A DNA stretch of 64,000 nt, taken from the NCBI RefSeq assembly GCF_900573885.1, contig NZ_UPSE01000073.1, positions 90,910 through 154,909 of the forward strand. Direction: 5' to 3'. The notes under the pieces were generated by a model that did no database searches, had not been told where the DNA came from, and worked only from the letters and a program-made list of their open reading frames with translations. Shown here one piece after another: positions 1 to 8,748 of the stretch. The DNA is from Pseudomonas viridiflava. Lineage in GTDB: Bacteria > Pseudomonadota > Gammaproteobacteria > Pseudomonadales > Pseudomonadaceae. The translations under genes and the position numbers were made by a program. Each line of letters begins with the position of its first letter. Positions within the stretch are counted from its first letter, which is position 1.

Positions 1-313
1 GGAACAGGCTGTCCAGCGGCTCGCCCGGCAGGGGCTGATAGAGGCAGGCGCTAACGGCTTTGTCGCGGTCTATCCAGAGGGTTTCATCAATAAGCGGAGT
101 GGCGATGCCAGCCTGTTGCAGGCGTTGGGCATTGCGGCTGAAGCGTTGCGCCGAAGGCAGCAGACGCGCCAGCAATGGCGTGCGGCGGCTGCGCATGATC
201 TTCAGCAAACGGCCGTCGGCCAGACGCACCACCTTGGGCCCAAAACTGTCTTTTTCCAGAAGCTCGCCGTGGCTGAGCCAATCTTGCAATTCGTTCGCTG
301 CTACAATCCGCAT
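1..313 (-). CDS. LPS kinase-like / toluene tolerance family protein (partial, 3' end beyond window)
   Basis: The reading frame starts at the ATG at 313 and stays open for 104 codons to the window edge, so only the N-terminus is seen. The protein begins MRIVAANELQDWL and continues with DSFGPKVVRL and DGRLLKIMRSRR, which resembles the N-lobe of the small KdkA/InaA-like kinases annotated in Pseudomonas as toluene tolerance proteins. The lysine in LLKIMR would be the nucleotide-binding lysine. It is divergent from msbA with a 35-nt gap, and related proteins lie in the LPS core region of other pseudomonads, which fits a role in modifying core or lipid A sugars. Family assignment is by resemblance; the catalytic half is not in the window. 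Confidence 0.6.
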   Translation of the reverse strand, partial: MRIVAANELQDWLSHGELLEKDSFGPKVVRLADGRLLKIMRSRRTPLLARLLPSAQRFSRNAQRLQQAGIATPLIDETLWIDRDKAVSACLYQPLPGEPLDSLF

Positions 314-348
314 CTTTTCTCTCAAGCCAGTCGTATGAGGCGTGCCGA

Positions 349-2145
349 ATGGCCAAAACCAGTGAGCAATCCAGTCTGAAAGTCTATTTGAGACTGCTCA
401 AGTATGTGCTGCCCTACTGGGGTGCTTTTGCGATCAGTATTGTCGGTTTCGTGATGTTCGCGTCCAGCCAACCGCTGCTGGCCGACATGCTCAAACACTT
501 TATCCGCGCCCTGGAAGGCACCAACGACACCAAATTTCTCGGCATTTCGATGGTCCTGGGCGTGCCGCTGCTGATTGTACTCATTGCCGTCTATCAGGGC
601 ATAGGCTCGTTTCTGGGCAACTACTACCTGGCCAAAGTCTCGCGCGGCCTGGTGCACGACCTGCGTGTGGCGCTGTTCAACAGCCTGCTCACACTGCCCA
701 ATCGGTACTTCGACAACCACAATTCCGGCCACCTGATTTCGCGCATCACCTACAACGTCACCATGGTGACCGGTGCGGCCACCGACGCCATCAAGGTGGT
801 TATTCGCGAAGGCCTGACCGTGGTTTTCCTGTTCGGTTATCTGGTGTACAGCAACTGGAAACTGACCTCGGTATTGCTGTGCATCCTGCCGATCATTGCG
901 GTACTGGTAACCACGGCCAGCAAGAAATTTCGCAGCCAGAGCAAGAAAATCCAGGTAGCAATGGGCGACGTCACCCACGTGGCATCAGAGACCATTCAGG
1001 GTTATCGCGTCGTGCGCAGCTTCGGCGGCGAAACCTATGAGAAAACCCGTTTCCGCGAAGCCAGCGAAGACAACATGAATCGCAGCCTGGGCATGACGCG
1101 CACGCAGTCGATCTACACGCCAAGCCTGCAACTGGTCATCTATATCGGCATGGCCGTATTGATGTACCTGGTGCTGTATTTCCGTGGCGACGCTTCGCCC
1201 GCCGAACTGGTGGCTTACATCACCGCCGCCGGCCTGCTGCCCAAGCCCATTCGCCAACTTTCCGAAGTCAGCGCCACCATTCAAAAAGGCCTGGCCGGTG
1301 CAGAAAGCATTTTCGAGCAGCTCGATGAAGAGCCGGAAGTGGACACCGGCACCGTGGAGCTGGAACGCGCCACTGGTCTGTTGGAAGTGCGCAACCTGAG
1401 CTTTCAGTACCCGGGCACCGAGCGTGAGGTACTGAGCAATATTTCCTTTGTCGCCAAGCCTGGGCAAATGGTTGCTCTGGTAGGTCGCTCGGGCAGCGGC
1501 AAGTCGACGCTGGCCAACTTGATTCCGCGTTTTTACCACCACAATCAGGGCGAAATTCTGCTCGATGGGCTGGAAATCGAAACCTTCAAGCTGACCAACC
1601 TGCGCCGCCACATTGCCCTGGTGACTCAGCACGTCACCCTGTTCAACGACACCGTCACCAACAACATCGCCTATGGCGACCTGGCCGGTGCGCCGTTCGA
1701 TGCCGTGCGCCAGTCAGCCGAAGACGCTTACGCCGCCGAGTTCATCGAGAAGATGCCGCAAGGCTACGACACGTTGGTGGGCGAGAACGGCGTGCTGCTG
1801 TCCGGTGGGCAGCGTCAGCGTCTGGCCATTGCCCGCGCGCTGCTGAAAAACGCGCCGCTGCTGATTCTCGACGAGGCCACCTCGGCACTGGATACCGAAT
1901 CGGAACGCCATATTCAGGGCGCCCTCGACAAGGTTATGCAGGGCCGCACCACGCTGGTGATCGCCCACCGCCTGAGCACCATCGAGAAGGCCGATCTGAT
2001 TCTGGTCATGGATCAGGGCGAGATCGTCGAGCGCGGCACCCACAACGAGTTGCTGGCCCTCAACGGCTACTACTCGCGCCTGCACGCCAAACAGTTCAAG
2101 GACGGCGACGAAGCCGAAGCCGAAGCGGAGCCGCTACCGGCATGA
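349..2145 (+). CDS. msbA: Lipid A export ABC transporter MsbA
   Basis: This inner-membrane half-transporter flips lipid A-core from the cytoplasmic to the periplasmic leaflet. The 598 residues are a six-helix type I exporter domain (about 15-320) followed by an ATPase domain. Visible motifs are Walker A GRSGSGKST at about 379-387, signature LSGGQ at about 484-488, Walker B ending in Asp508-Glu509, and the switch histidine in VIAHRLSTI. Length is normal for the family (about 580-600). Its stop codon overlaps the start of the next gene (ATGA), so the two are probably translationally coupled. It sits among LPS genes (mig-14-like, dnpA-like, hldE). The C-terminus ends in an Ala/Glu-rich tail of no known function. 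Confidence 0.96.
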   Translation: MAKTSEQSSLKVYLRLLKYVLPYWGAFAISIVGFVMFASSQPLLADMLKHFIRALEGTNDTKFLGISMVLGVPLLIVLIAVYQGIGSFLGNYYLAKVSRGLVHDLRVALFNSLLTLPNRYFDNHNSGHLISRITYNVTMVTGAATDAIKVVIREGLTVVFLFGYLVYSNWKLTSVLLCILPIIAVLVTTASKKFRSQSKKIQVAMGDVTHVASETIQGYRVVRSFGGETYEKTRFREASEDNMNRSLGMTRTQSIYTPSLQLVIYIGMAVLMYLVLYFRGDASPAELVAYITAAGLLPKPIRQLSEVSATIQKGLAGAESIFEQLDEEPEVDTGTVELERATGLLEVRNLSFQYPGTEREVLSNISFVAKPGQMVALVGRSGSGKSTLANLIPRFYHHNQGEILLDGLEIETFKLTNLRRHIALVTQHVTLFNDTVTNNIAYGDLAGAPFDAVRQSAEDAYAAEFIEKMPQGYDTLVGENGVLLSGGQRQRLAIARALLKNAPLLILDEATSALDTESERHIQGALDKVMQGRTTLVIAHRLSTIEKADLILVMDQGEIVERGTHNELLALNGYYSRLHAKQFKDGDEAEAEAEPLPA

Positions 2146-3041
2146 TCGGCCGTGTGTGGCGGGGCTGGCGTGAACGTGGCTGGACCCCGATTGAGGCTGA
2201 CGCCTATGCCGCCGCCTGGAACCGTTTCGGCGGCAGCGTGGCGACTCATCCGCACGTGGTCGAACGCCTCGCCGGCCTGGCGGGCATTCCCGTGCGCTAC
2301 CTCGGCTGGTTTACCGGCGATGAGTTGGTGGCGGCGGTGCCGTGCTGGGGCCGACACCTGGCACTCTCCAAAGATGTGCTCAAGGCCAAGGGCAAGCGCG
2401 GTCTGTTCGATCTGGGCAACGCTGAAATCATTCTGCCGGTGGCGCCCGATGCCCAGGTGCCGGTGCGCCAGCGCATGCGCTATGTGTCTGAACTGAACAG
2501 CGGCCGCGTCAGTAGCTTAAAGCCGCAACCCGAAGGCCTGGCGCTGGCGCGGGCGCCTGAGGATTACTCGAAGAAATTTCGCTACAACCAGCGTCGCGAG
2601 CAGCGCTTGCTGGAAGAAGCGGGTGGGGTGATCCGGCCGATGCTGGAGCTGACGCCAGCTGAGCAGGCGAGCATTTACGCCGACCTGTTCCAGCGTCGCT
2701 GGGGCTTCGAGGCCACCGGCAAAGCGCAGCTGGCCGAGGTGTTTGCCCTGCTGCGTGAGTTCATGACCGGCTCGCTGATTTACCTCAACGACCTGCCGGT
2801 GGCCATTCAGGTGCTGTATCAGGTGCAGGCCCCGGAGTGGGTGAGCCTTGAGTACATCAACGGTGGCGTCGACCCGCAGAACCGCGAATTCAGCCCGGGC
2901 AGTGTGCTCAGTTTCGTCAACACCCAAGACGCGTGGGCCGCCGCCCGCGCCTTGGGTAAACCGCTGCGCTATTCCTTCGGCCGCGCCGACCGCGAATACA
3001 AAGACCGCTGGTGCCATAGCGTGCCGGTGTTTCAGGTATAG
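2142..3041 (+). CDS. mig-14: Mig-14 family protein (GNAT-like fold)
   Basis: A 299-residue protein that matches Mig-14 in length and layout. The N-terminal part carries WNRFGGSVATHP, which I associate with that family. The C-terminal half resembles an acyltransferase of the FemAB/GNAT type, with YNQRREQRLLEEAGG, LIYLNDLPVAIQVLY and SFGRADREYKDRW. Mig-14 of Salmonella and its Pseudomonas homologue are linked to resistance to cationic antimicrobial peptides; the biochemical reaction is not settled. The start ATG overlaps the msbA stop by 4 nt, and the dnpA-like gene follows after 14 nt, so it is inside an envelope operon. The alternative name, an unspecified GNAT acetyltransferase, remains possible. 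Confidence 0.7.
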   Translation: MIGRVWRGWRERGWTPIEADAYAAAWNRFGGSVATHPHVVERLAGLAGIPVRYLGWFTGDELVAAVPCWGRHLALSKDVLKAKGKRGLFDLGNAEIILPVAPDAQVPVRQRMRYVSELNSGRVSSLKPQPEGLALARAPEDYSKKFRYNQRREQRLLEEAGGVIRPMLELTPAEQASIYADLFQRRWGFEATGKAQLAEVFALLREFMTGSLIYLNDLPVAIQVLYQVQAPEWVSLEYINGGVDPQNREFSPGSVLSFVNTQDAWAAARALGKPLRYSFGRADREYKDRWCHSVPVFQV

Positions 3042-3055
3042 AGCCCAGGTCTCCC

Positions 3056-4456
3056 ATGAGCACACGCAAGCAGCAGCTTCTTAAACAGCACCGGCGCAAC
3101 AAGCGCCTGTTCCTCGCCATCGCCTTGGTGGTGCTGGCGCTGCTGGGGCTGATCGTCGCCTGGTGGCTGGTGCCGCTGCTGCTGGTGCTGGGCTGGATCG
3201 GCCATGAAGCCTGGTTTGCCGACCATCTGTTCTACTCGCCCACAGACGATTACCTGTACCGCTTCCCTGCCGGCACGCCGCGTTTTGCGGTGACCGTGGC
3301 CGACGGCACGGTGCAGTTGCGCGACGCGTTGGTTGAAGGTGACACCCTGATTTTGTCGGTACGGGTGCGCGCCACCTTGCTGGGCCGGCTCTTTGATCCG
3401 CAGGTGCTGGTTGGCGATGACCGTCAGGACTTCGAGCGCGGCGTGGCAGGGCGGCGTTACCTCAATGTGTCCGGGCAGGCGGCTGCGTTGGCGCAGGGCC
3501 AGCTGTCGATCAAGGGCCGCTTCTGCCGCCTGGCCTCGGCGGGCGAATTGTTCTGCCTGAGCAACCCGGACTACGCCCAAGAGCCGGTGATGATCCTCGC
3601 GCCGCATGCCGACGACGCCGAGCTGGCCGCCTTTGGTCTCTATAGCCGCAGCAAGAACGTCAGCATCGTCACCCTGACCCAGGGCGAAATCGAAGCCGAG
3701 CGGTTCCAGCACATGGGCCTCTCGCCAGAAAACGCCGCCCGCCTCAAAGGTCGTTTGCGCGCCTGGGACAGCATGACGGTGCCGCAGTGGGGCGGCGTGC
3801 CGGCCAGCCATTGCCTGCAGTTGGGTTATTACTGCCTGCAACTGCCGGCCATGGCTGCGGAACCCGACAAAACCTTTGGCTCGCGCGAGTCCGGTGAAAG
3901 CGACGTGCGCAGCGTGCGCCCGCTCAATGCGCTGCGCTTGCCGAGTGACAGTGATGGCACTCCGAGCTGGAACAATCTGCTGGCCGATCTGGTGTTTGCC
4001 CTGGAGCATTATCGACCGGGCGTGGTCGTTACTCCGCACCCGGAACTGGACCCGCACGCGGACCACGTCGCCACCACCGAGGCGCTGCGTCAGGCCATTG
4101 CCCGCAGCACCTGGAAGCCGCACACCCTGCTGTTCTATGCCAATCACCTGCACGACAACGACCGCTGGCCCATGGGTCCGGCAGGCAACGGCATCGCCTT
4201 GCCGCCGGCCATCGACGCGCTGCCGGCGGATCTGCTGTGGAGCCCGGTATTGAGTCCGGCCACGCAGATCGACAAAGCCATGGCCCTGGGCATGCAGCAT
4301 GATTTGCAAGGCCGGCCGCCGCTGAAAAAGCGCCTGCGCCGCGTTATTCAACAGCTCCTCGCCGGGCGCCGCTGGCCGGCCACCGGTGAGGATGAGTTCT
4401 TTCGCAAAGCGGTCCGACGGCACGAGCTGTTCTGGGTCCGCCGTTTACCTGATTGA
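3056..4456 (+). CDS. dnpA: PIG-L family de-N-acetylase, DnpA-like, membrane anchored
   Basis: A 466-residue protein with an N-terminal hydrophobic segment (about 18-48), a beta-rich middle region, and a PIG-L/LmbE deacetylase domain. The zinc motif APHADDAE lies at about 182-189, and a second His-rich motif DPHADH at about 331-336; both are expected for metal binding and catalysis in this superfamily. PIG-L enzymes remove N-acetyl groups from amino sugars. The P. aeruginosa homologue in the LPS core cluster, DnpA (PA5002), was reported to affect fluoroquinolone tolerance. Position next to msbA and mig-14 supports the same identity. The true substrate is unknown; an LPS or other surface glycan is inferred. 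Confidence 0.78.
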   Translation: MSTRKQQLLKQHRRNKRLFLAIALVVLALLGLIVAWWLVPLLLVLGWIGHEAWFADHLFYSPTDDYLYRFPAGTPRFAVTVADGTVQLRDALVEGDTLILSVRVRATLLGRLFDPQVLVGDDRQDFERGVAGRRYLNVSGQAAALAQGQLSIKGRFCRLASAGELFCLSNPDYAQEPVMILAPHADDAELAAFGLYSRSKNVSIVTLTQGEIEAERFQHMGLSPENAARLKGRLRAWDSMTVPQWGGVPASHCLQLGYYCLQLPAMAAEPDKTFGSRESGESDVRSVRPLNALRLPSDSDGTPSWNNLLADLVFALEHYRPGVVVTPHPELDPHADHVATTEALRQAIARSTWKPHTLLFYANHLHDNDRWPMGPAGNGIALPPAIDALPADLLWSPVLSPATQIDKAMALGMQHDLQGRPPLKKRLRRVIQQLLAGRRWPATGEDEFFRKAVRRHELFWVRRLPD

Positions 4457-4536
4457 GGCGCAGCGCCCGGTAGAGCTGGGCGCGCACCTCGCTGTGCTAT
4501 ATTTTTTTGCCGCGTTCAAGCGTCCCCGGAGAGTCC

Positions 4537-5961
4537 ATGAAGTTGTCCATGCCCCGTTTCGATCAGGCCTCGGTTTTAGTGGTCGGTGATGTCATGCTCG
4601 ACCGCTACTGGCACGGCGGCACCTCGCGGATTTCCCCGGAAGCGCCGGTTCCCGTGGTGCGCGTCGACCAGATCGAAGACCGCCCCGGTGGCGCCGCCAA
4701 CGTGGCCCTGAACATCGCCGCCCTGGGCGCGCCGGCTCGTCTGGTCGGCGTGACCGGCGAAGATGAAGCTGCCGCCAGCCTGACCGACAGCCTGCAAGCC
4801 GCCGGCGTCAATGCGCAGTTCCAGCGCATTGCCGGGCAGCCGACCATCGTCAAATTGCGGGTCATGAGTCGGCATCAGCAACTGCTGCGCATGGACTTCG
4901 AAGAACCGTTCAAAACCGACACCGTGGCCCTTACCGCTTCGGTGGAAAGTCAGCTCGATGGCATCAAAGTGCTGGTGCTGTCGGACTACGGCAAAGGCGC
5001 GCTGAAGAACCATCAGGAACTGATTCAGGCCGCCCGTGCGCGCAACATTCCGGTGCTGGCCGACCCCAAGGGCAAAGACTTCGCCATCTACCGTGGTGCC
5101 AGTCTGATCACCCCCAATCTCAGCGAATTTGAAACCATCGTTGGCCGTTGCGCCGACGAAGCCGAGCTGGTCGCCAAAGGTGCCGAGCTGATGCGCGAGC
5201 TGGAACTGGGCGCCTTGCTGGTGACCCGTGGCGAGCATGGCATGACCCTGCTGCGTCCCGAGCATCCGGCCTTGCATCTGCCAGCCCGCGCCCGTGAAGT
5301 GTTCGACGTGACAGGCGCTGGCGACACCGTGATTTCCACCCTGGCCGCCTCCATTGCGGCCGGTGAAGAGCTGCCACAAGCTGTGGCGCTGGCCAATCTG
5401 GCGGCCGGCATTGTGGTCGGCAAACTCGGCACCGCCGCCATCAGCGCGCCGGAACTGCGCCGCGCCGTGCAACGTGAAGAAGGCTCCGAGCGGGGCGTGT
5501 TGACCCTGGATCAACTGCTGACCAGCATCGACGACGCCCGTGCCCATGGCGAAACAATTGTCTTCACAAACGGCTGCTTCGACATCCTCCACGCCGGCCA
5601 CGTGACCTATCTGGAACAGGCGCGCGCCCAAGGCGACCGCCTGGTGCTGGCCGTGAACGACGACGCTTCGGTTAGCCGCCTGAAAGGCCCGGGTCGCCCG
5701 ATCAACTCGGTCGACCGCCGCATGGCCGTGCTCGCCGGTTTGGGTGCGGTGGATTGGGTGGTGTGCTTCAGCGAAGACACCCCGGAAAACCTGCTGCGCG
5801 CCGTGAAGCCGGATGTGCTGGTCAAGGGCGGCGACTACGGCGTTGAGCAGGTTGTCGGCGCCGATATCGTCAAAGCCTATGGCGGCGAAGTGCGGGTGTT
5901 GGGGTTGGTGGAAAACAGCTCTACGACGGCCATCGTTAATAAGATTCGCGAGCGTAAATAA
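4537..5961 (+). CDS. hldE: Bifunctional heptose 7-phosphate kinase / heptose 1-phosphate adenylyltransferase HldE
   Basis: The enzyme makes ADP-glycero-manno-heptose for the LPS inner core. It is 474 residues, the usual Pseudomonas length, with a ribokinase-type kinase domain (about 1-320, TGAGDTV at 259-265) and a cytidylyltransferase-like domain (about 345-474) containing [10 protein letters not shown] with the HxGH motif at 352-355. I chose the ATG at 4537 ([10 protein letters not shown]) rather than the in-frame TTG at 4507, because it matches the conserved N-terminus of pseudomonad HldE. A TATATT-like -10 sequence lies at about 4498. The gene follows the dnpA-like gene by 80 nt and is probably partly transcribed from its own promoter. 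Confidence 0.97.
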   Translation: MKLSMPRFDQASVLVVGDVMLDRYWHGGTSRISPEAPVPVVRVDQIEDRPGGAANVALNIAALGAPARLVGVTGEDEAAASLTDSLQAAGVNAQFQRIAGQPTIVKLRVMSRHQQLLRMDFEEPFKTDTVALTASVESQLDGIKVLVLSDYGKGALKNHQELIQAARARNIPVLADPKGKDFAIYRGASLITPNLSEFETIVGRCADEAELVAKGAELMRELELGALLVTRGEHGMTLLRPEHPALHLPARAREVFDVTGAGDTVISTLAASIAAGEELPQAVALANLAAGIVVGKLGTAAISAPELRRAVQREEGSERGVLTLDQLLTSIDDARAHGETIVFTNGCFDILHAGHVTYLEQARAQGDRLVLAVNDDASVSRLKGPGRPINSVDRRMAVLAGLGAVDWVVCFSEDTPENLLRAVKPDVLVKGGDYGVEQVVGADIVKAYGGEVRVLGLVENSSTTAIVNKIRERK

Positions 5962-5977
5962 ACCTCAAGAAGTCCTC

Positions 5978-6008
5978 CGTCATTCCCGCCGCCTGCGCGG
6001 GAATGACG
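5978..6008. repeat. REP-type palindrome, CGTCATTCCCGC family, single hairpin
   Basis: A near-perfect inverted repeat: CGTCATTCCCGC pairs with GCGGGAATGACG around a short GCCTGC centre. It lies 16 nt after the hldE stop, where it may also act as an RNA 3' end structure. The same arm sequence recurs at 53830-53920, 63578-63673 and 63790-63876. Confidence 0.85.
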
Positions 6009-6129
6009 GGTGTCAATGCGCTCTGCATTCCCCCCTTTGGCTAACCTGCCAATCACCCCCGGCGTAGCGGTCATAGGCGTGGCGTTTTGACGCGCGCATG
6101 CTGCGGGCATCTTCATCCTGGACGGAAAG

Positions 6130-7422
6130 ATGCCCATGAATGCCGATGTACAAGGCCGCGCTCTGGCCCTTCTCAATCGCATGGCGCAGGCCGATTGGCC
6201 TGACCGCCTGAACCTGCGCAAGCCCTTTGAAAAGCTTGTTTATAGCGGCAGCCGCGCCAGCTTTCGCATGGCCGCCGACCGCGCGCAAAAAGGCGGCAGC
6301 CGCACGCCGCGCAAGGTCGACCCGGACGCGCTGTTCGATTTATCCCTCAGCGAAGAGCAGCAAATGCTCGTCGATATGCTCGCAGGCTTTGCCAGCGACG
6401 TGCTGCGCCCAGCCGCCCACGACGCCGACGCCAATGCTGCCGTTCCCGCTGAACTGCTCAATCAGGCGCACGATCTGGGCCTGACCTTTTATGGCGTCAG
6501 CGAAGCCCATGGCGGCATGGCGGGCGAGCGCACCACGGTGAGCAATGCCTTGATCGCCGAAGCGTTGGCCAAGGGCGATATGTCGCTGGCCGCCGCGTTG
6601 TTAGTGCCGTTGTCGGCCGCCAACTGTATCCGCCGCTGGGGCTCGCCCGAGCAGCAGCAACGCTGGTTACCTGCGTTCGTGGGCGAAGCCGGTGCGCCCG
6701 TGATGGCCATTGCGGTGAACGAGCCCGAGGCACTGTTCGACCCGCTCAAGCTGGGCACCAAAGCCAAGCGCAAGGGCAAGCACTACACCCTCAGCGGCGA
6801 GAAGTGCCTGGTGCTGCGCGGGCTCGACGCCAGCCACTTGATCATCGCCGCGCGGGCAGAAAATGGTCCGGCGTTGTTTATCGTCGAGGCCGGCAGCAAA
6901 GGGCTTCAGCGTGTTCCCGAGCCGGGCATGGGGCTCAAGGCAGGCGCCACCGCGCGGGTCAAACTCAAGGGCGTGAAAGTGCCGGCCGAACAGCGCCTGA
7001 ACGCCGAGCACTTCAACTACCAGAGCTTTCTCGACCACGCCGCGCTGGCCTGGTGTGCGCTGGCCGTAGGCACCGGCCAGGCAGCGCTGGACTACGTGAC
7101 CACCTATTGCAATGAACGCATCGCCTTTGGCGAGCCGATCAGTCATCGCCAGGGCGTGGCGTTTATGGTCGCCGACATCGCCATTGAACTGGACGCCATG
7201 CGCATGCTGGTCTGGCGCGCGTGCGCCCGTTCCGAGCAAGGCCTGGAGTTCCATCGCGAGGCTTATCTGGCGCGACTGTTGTGCGCCGAGAAAGCCATGA
7301 AGATCGGCACCGACGCGGTGCAGTTGTTAGGCGGCCACGGCTTTACCAAAGAGCACCCAGCCGAGCGCTGGTACCGCGACCTGCGCGCCGTGGCCGTAAT
7401 GGCCGGCGGCCTGCAATTGTGA
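6130..7422 (+). CDS. Acyl-CoA dehydrogenase-like subunit lacking the C-terminal EGT motif
   Basis: A 430-residue acyl-CoA dehydrogenase-fold protein with a 75-residue N-terminal extension. The usual family segments are visible: LSEEQQMLVDMLAGFA, YGVSEAHGGMAG, YTLSGEKCLV, and the C-terminal domain with AFGEPISHRQGVAFMVAD and QLLGGHGFTKEHPAERWYRDLR. After YRDLR it ends in AVAVMAGGLQL, where active enzymes of the common type carry the catalytic base in a (Y/F)EGT sequence. That glutamate is therefore not at the normal place. The next gene, 17 nt downstream, is an acyl-CoA dehydrogenase with an intact FEGT, so the two probably form one enzyme. Matches the PA4995/PA4994 pair beside rfaE in P. aeruginosa. 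ATG at 6136 is an alternative start. Confidence 0.85.
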   Translation: MPMNADVQGRALALLNRMAQADWPDRLNLRKPFEKLVYSGSRASFRMAADRAQKGGSRTPRKVDPDALFDLSLSEEQQMLVDMLAGFASDVLRPAAHDADANAAVPAELLNQAHDLGLTFYGVSEAHGGMAGERTTVSNALIAEALAKGDMSLAAALLVPLSAANCIRRWGSPEQQQRWLPAFVGEAGAPVMAIAVNEPEALFDPLKLGTKAKRKGKHYTLSGEKCLVLRGLDASHLIIAARAENGPALFIVEAGSKGLQRVPEPGMGLKAGATARVKLKGVKVPAEQRLNAEHFNYQSFLDHAALAWCALAVGTGQAALDYVTTYCNERIAFGEPISHRQGVAFMVADIAIELDAMRMLVWRACARSEQGLEFHREAYLARLLCAEKAMKIGTDAVQLLGGHGFTKEHPAERWYRDLRAVAVMAGGLQL

Positions 7423-7438
7423 GCAGGGAGTTACGAGC

Positions 7439-8647
7439 ATGAACCTGGAAACCCCGAAAAAATTCTCCGGCCTGGTGCATCAGGCGCATCAAGTGGCGGC
7501 CAATTATTTCCGCCCGATTTCGCGCAAATACGACAAGGCCGAACACGCCTACCCCAAAGAACTCGACTTGCTCGCCGCGTTGCTGGACGGCATGAACGCC
7601 GGCTCGCCGGACGCCATCGGCGCCACGTCGGCGAGCAAGCGCGGGGCGGCTAAATCGGTCGAAGAGGGCGTAAAAAACGGCGGTAACCTGTCGGCGCTGC
7701 TGGGCGTGATGGAGTTGTGCTGGGGCGATGTCGGCCTGCTGCTGGCGATGCCGCGCCAAGGCTTGGGCAACGCAGCCATCGCCGCAGTCGCGAACGACGA
7801 ACAGTTGCAACGCTTCAACGGCACCTGGGCGGCGATGGCGATCACCGAGCCCAGCTGTGGCTCCGACTCCGCTGCCATCCGCACCACCGCGCGCAAAGAC
7901 GGCGACCACTACGTGCTCAACGGCGAGAAAATCTACGTCACCTCCGGCGAACGGGCCGACTCGGTGGTGGTCTGGGCCACGCTGGACAAAGCCCTGGGCC
8001 GCGCGGCGATCAAGTCGTTTGTGGTCGAGCACGGCACGCCCGGCATGAGCGTGACGCGGCTGGAAAAAAAGCTCGGCATCAAGGCCTCGGACACCGCCTC
8101 CATCAGCTTCAACGACTGTCGCGTGCCGGCTGCCAACCTGCTCGGCAACCCGGAAGTGGATGTGCAGAAAGGCTTTGCCGGGGTTATGGAAACCTTCGAC
8201 AACACCCGGCCGCTGGTGGCCGGCATGGCCATCGGCGTGGCGAAAGCGTCGCTGGACCGCACGCGCGAATTGCTCAAAGACACCTTTCGCTTCGACTACG
8301 CCAAGCCCTTGCTCGCCGTCAGCCATGCCGAGGCGACCCTGTATCGCCTGGAAGCCGAATGGGAAGCTGCGCGGTTGCTCACCTTGAAAGCGGCATGGAT
8401 GGCCGACAACAAGCTGCCCAACTCAAAGGAAGCGTCCATCGCCAAAGCCAAGGCGGGCCGGGTGGCCAATGAAGTGACGCTTAAATGCGTGGAGCTGGCG
8501 GGGGCGTTGGGCTACGGCGAGGACGAACTGCTGGAGAAATGGGCGCGCGACTCGAAAATTCTCGACATCTTCGAAGGCACCCAGCAGATACAGCTTCTGA
8601 TCGTGGCGCGGCGGTTGCTGGGAAAAAGCTCCAGCGAGTTGAAGTAG
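7439..8647 (+). CDS. Acyl-CoA dehydrogenase, catalytic subunit type
   Basis: A 402-residue FAD-dependent acyl-CoA dehydrogenase. The middle domain signature is clear (AMAITEPSCGSDSAAIRT, HYVLNGEKIYVTSGE), and the C-terminal helical domain ends in ILDIFEGTQQIQL, giving the catalytic base Glu379. Such enzymes oxidise the alpha-beta bond of an acyl-CoA and pass electrons to ETF. The substrate cannot be told from sequence. It starts 17 nt after the preceding dehydrogenase-like gene, so the two are one transcription unit. Confidence 0.9.
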   Translation: MNLETPKKFSGLVHQAHQVAANYFRPISRKYDKAEHAYPKELDLLAALLDGMNAGSPDAIGATSASKRGAAKSVEEGVKNGGNLSALLGVMELCWGDVGLLLAMPRQGLGNAAIAAVANDEQLQRFNGTWAAMAITEPSCGSDSAAIRTTARKDGDHYVLNGEKIYVTSGERADSVVVWATLDKALGRAAIKSFVVEHGTPGMSVTRLEKKLGIKASDTASISFNDCRVPAANLLGNPEVDVQKGFAGVMETFDNTRPLVAGMAIGVAKASLDRTRELLKDTFRFDYAKPLLAVSHAEATLYRLEAEWEAARLLTLKAAWMADNKLPNSKEASIAKAKAGRVANEVTLKCVELAGALGYGEDELLEKWARDSKILDIFEGTQQIQLLIVARRLLGKSSSELK

Positions 8648-8655
8648 CAGATTGG

Positions 8656-8748
8656 TGGGGTTCGCTGCGCTCACCGAACGCGGATCGCCCCAACCTACGT
8701 CGTTCGGCTTGGTAGGTTGGGTTGAGCGCAGCGAAGCCCAACAAATCA
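8656..8748. repeat. Long inverted repeat, GGTTGGGTTGAGC...GAAGCCCAAC family
   Basis: Two arms face each other: GGTGGGGTTCGCTGCGCTCA...CCCAACCTACG on the left and GTAGGTTGGGTTGAGCGCAG...GAAGCCCAAC on the right, so the region can fold into one long hairpin between the convergent genes ending at 8647 and 8746. Related copies are at 24710-24806, 37005-37081 and 59350-59526. Confidence 0.85.
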
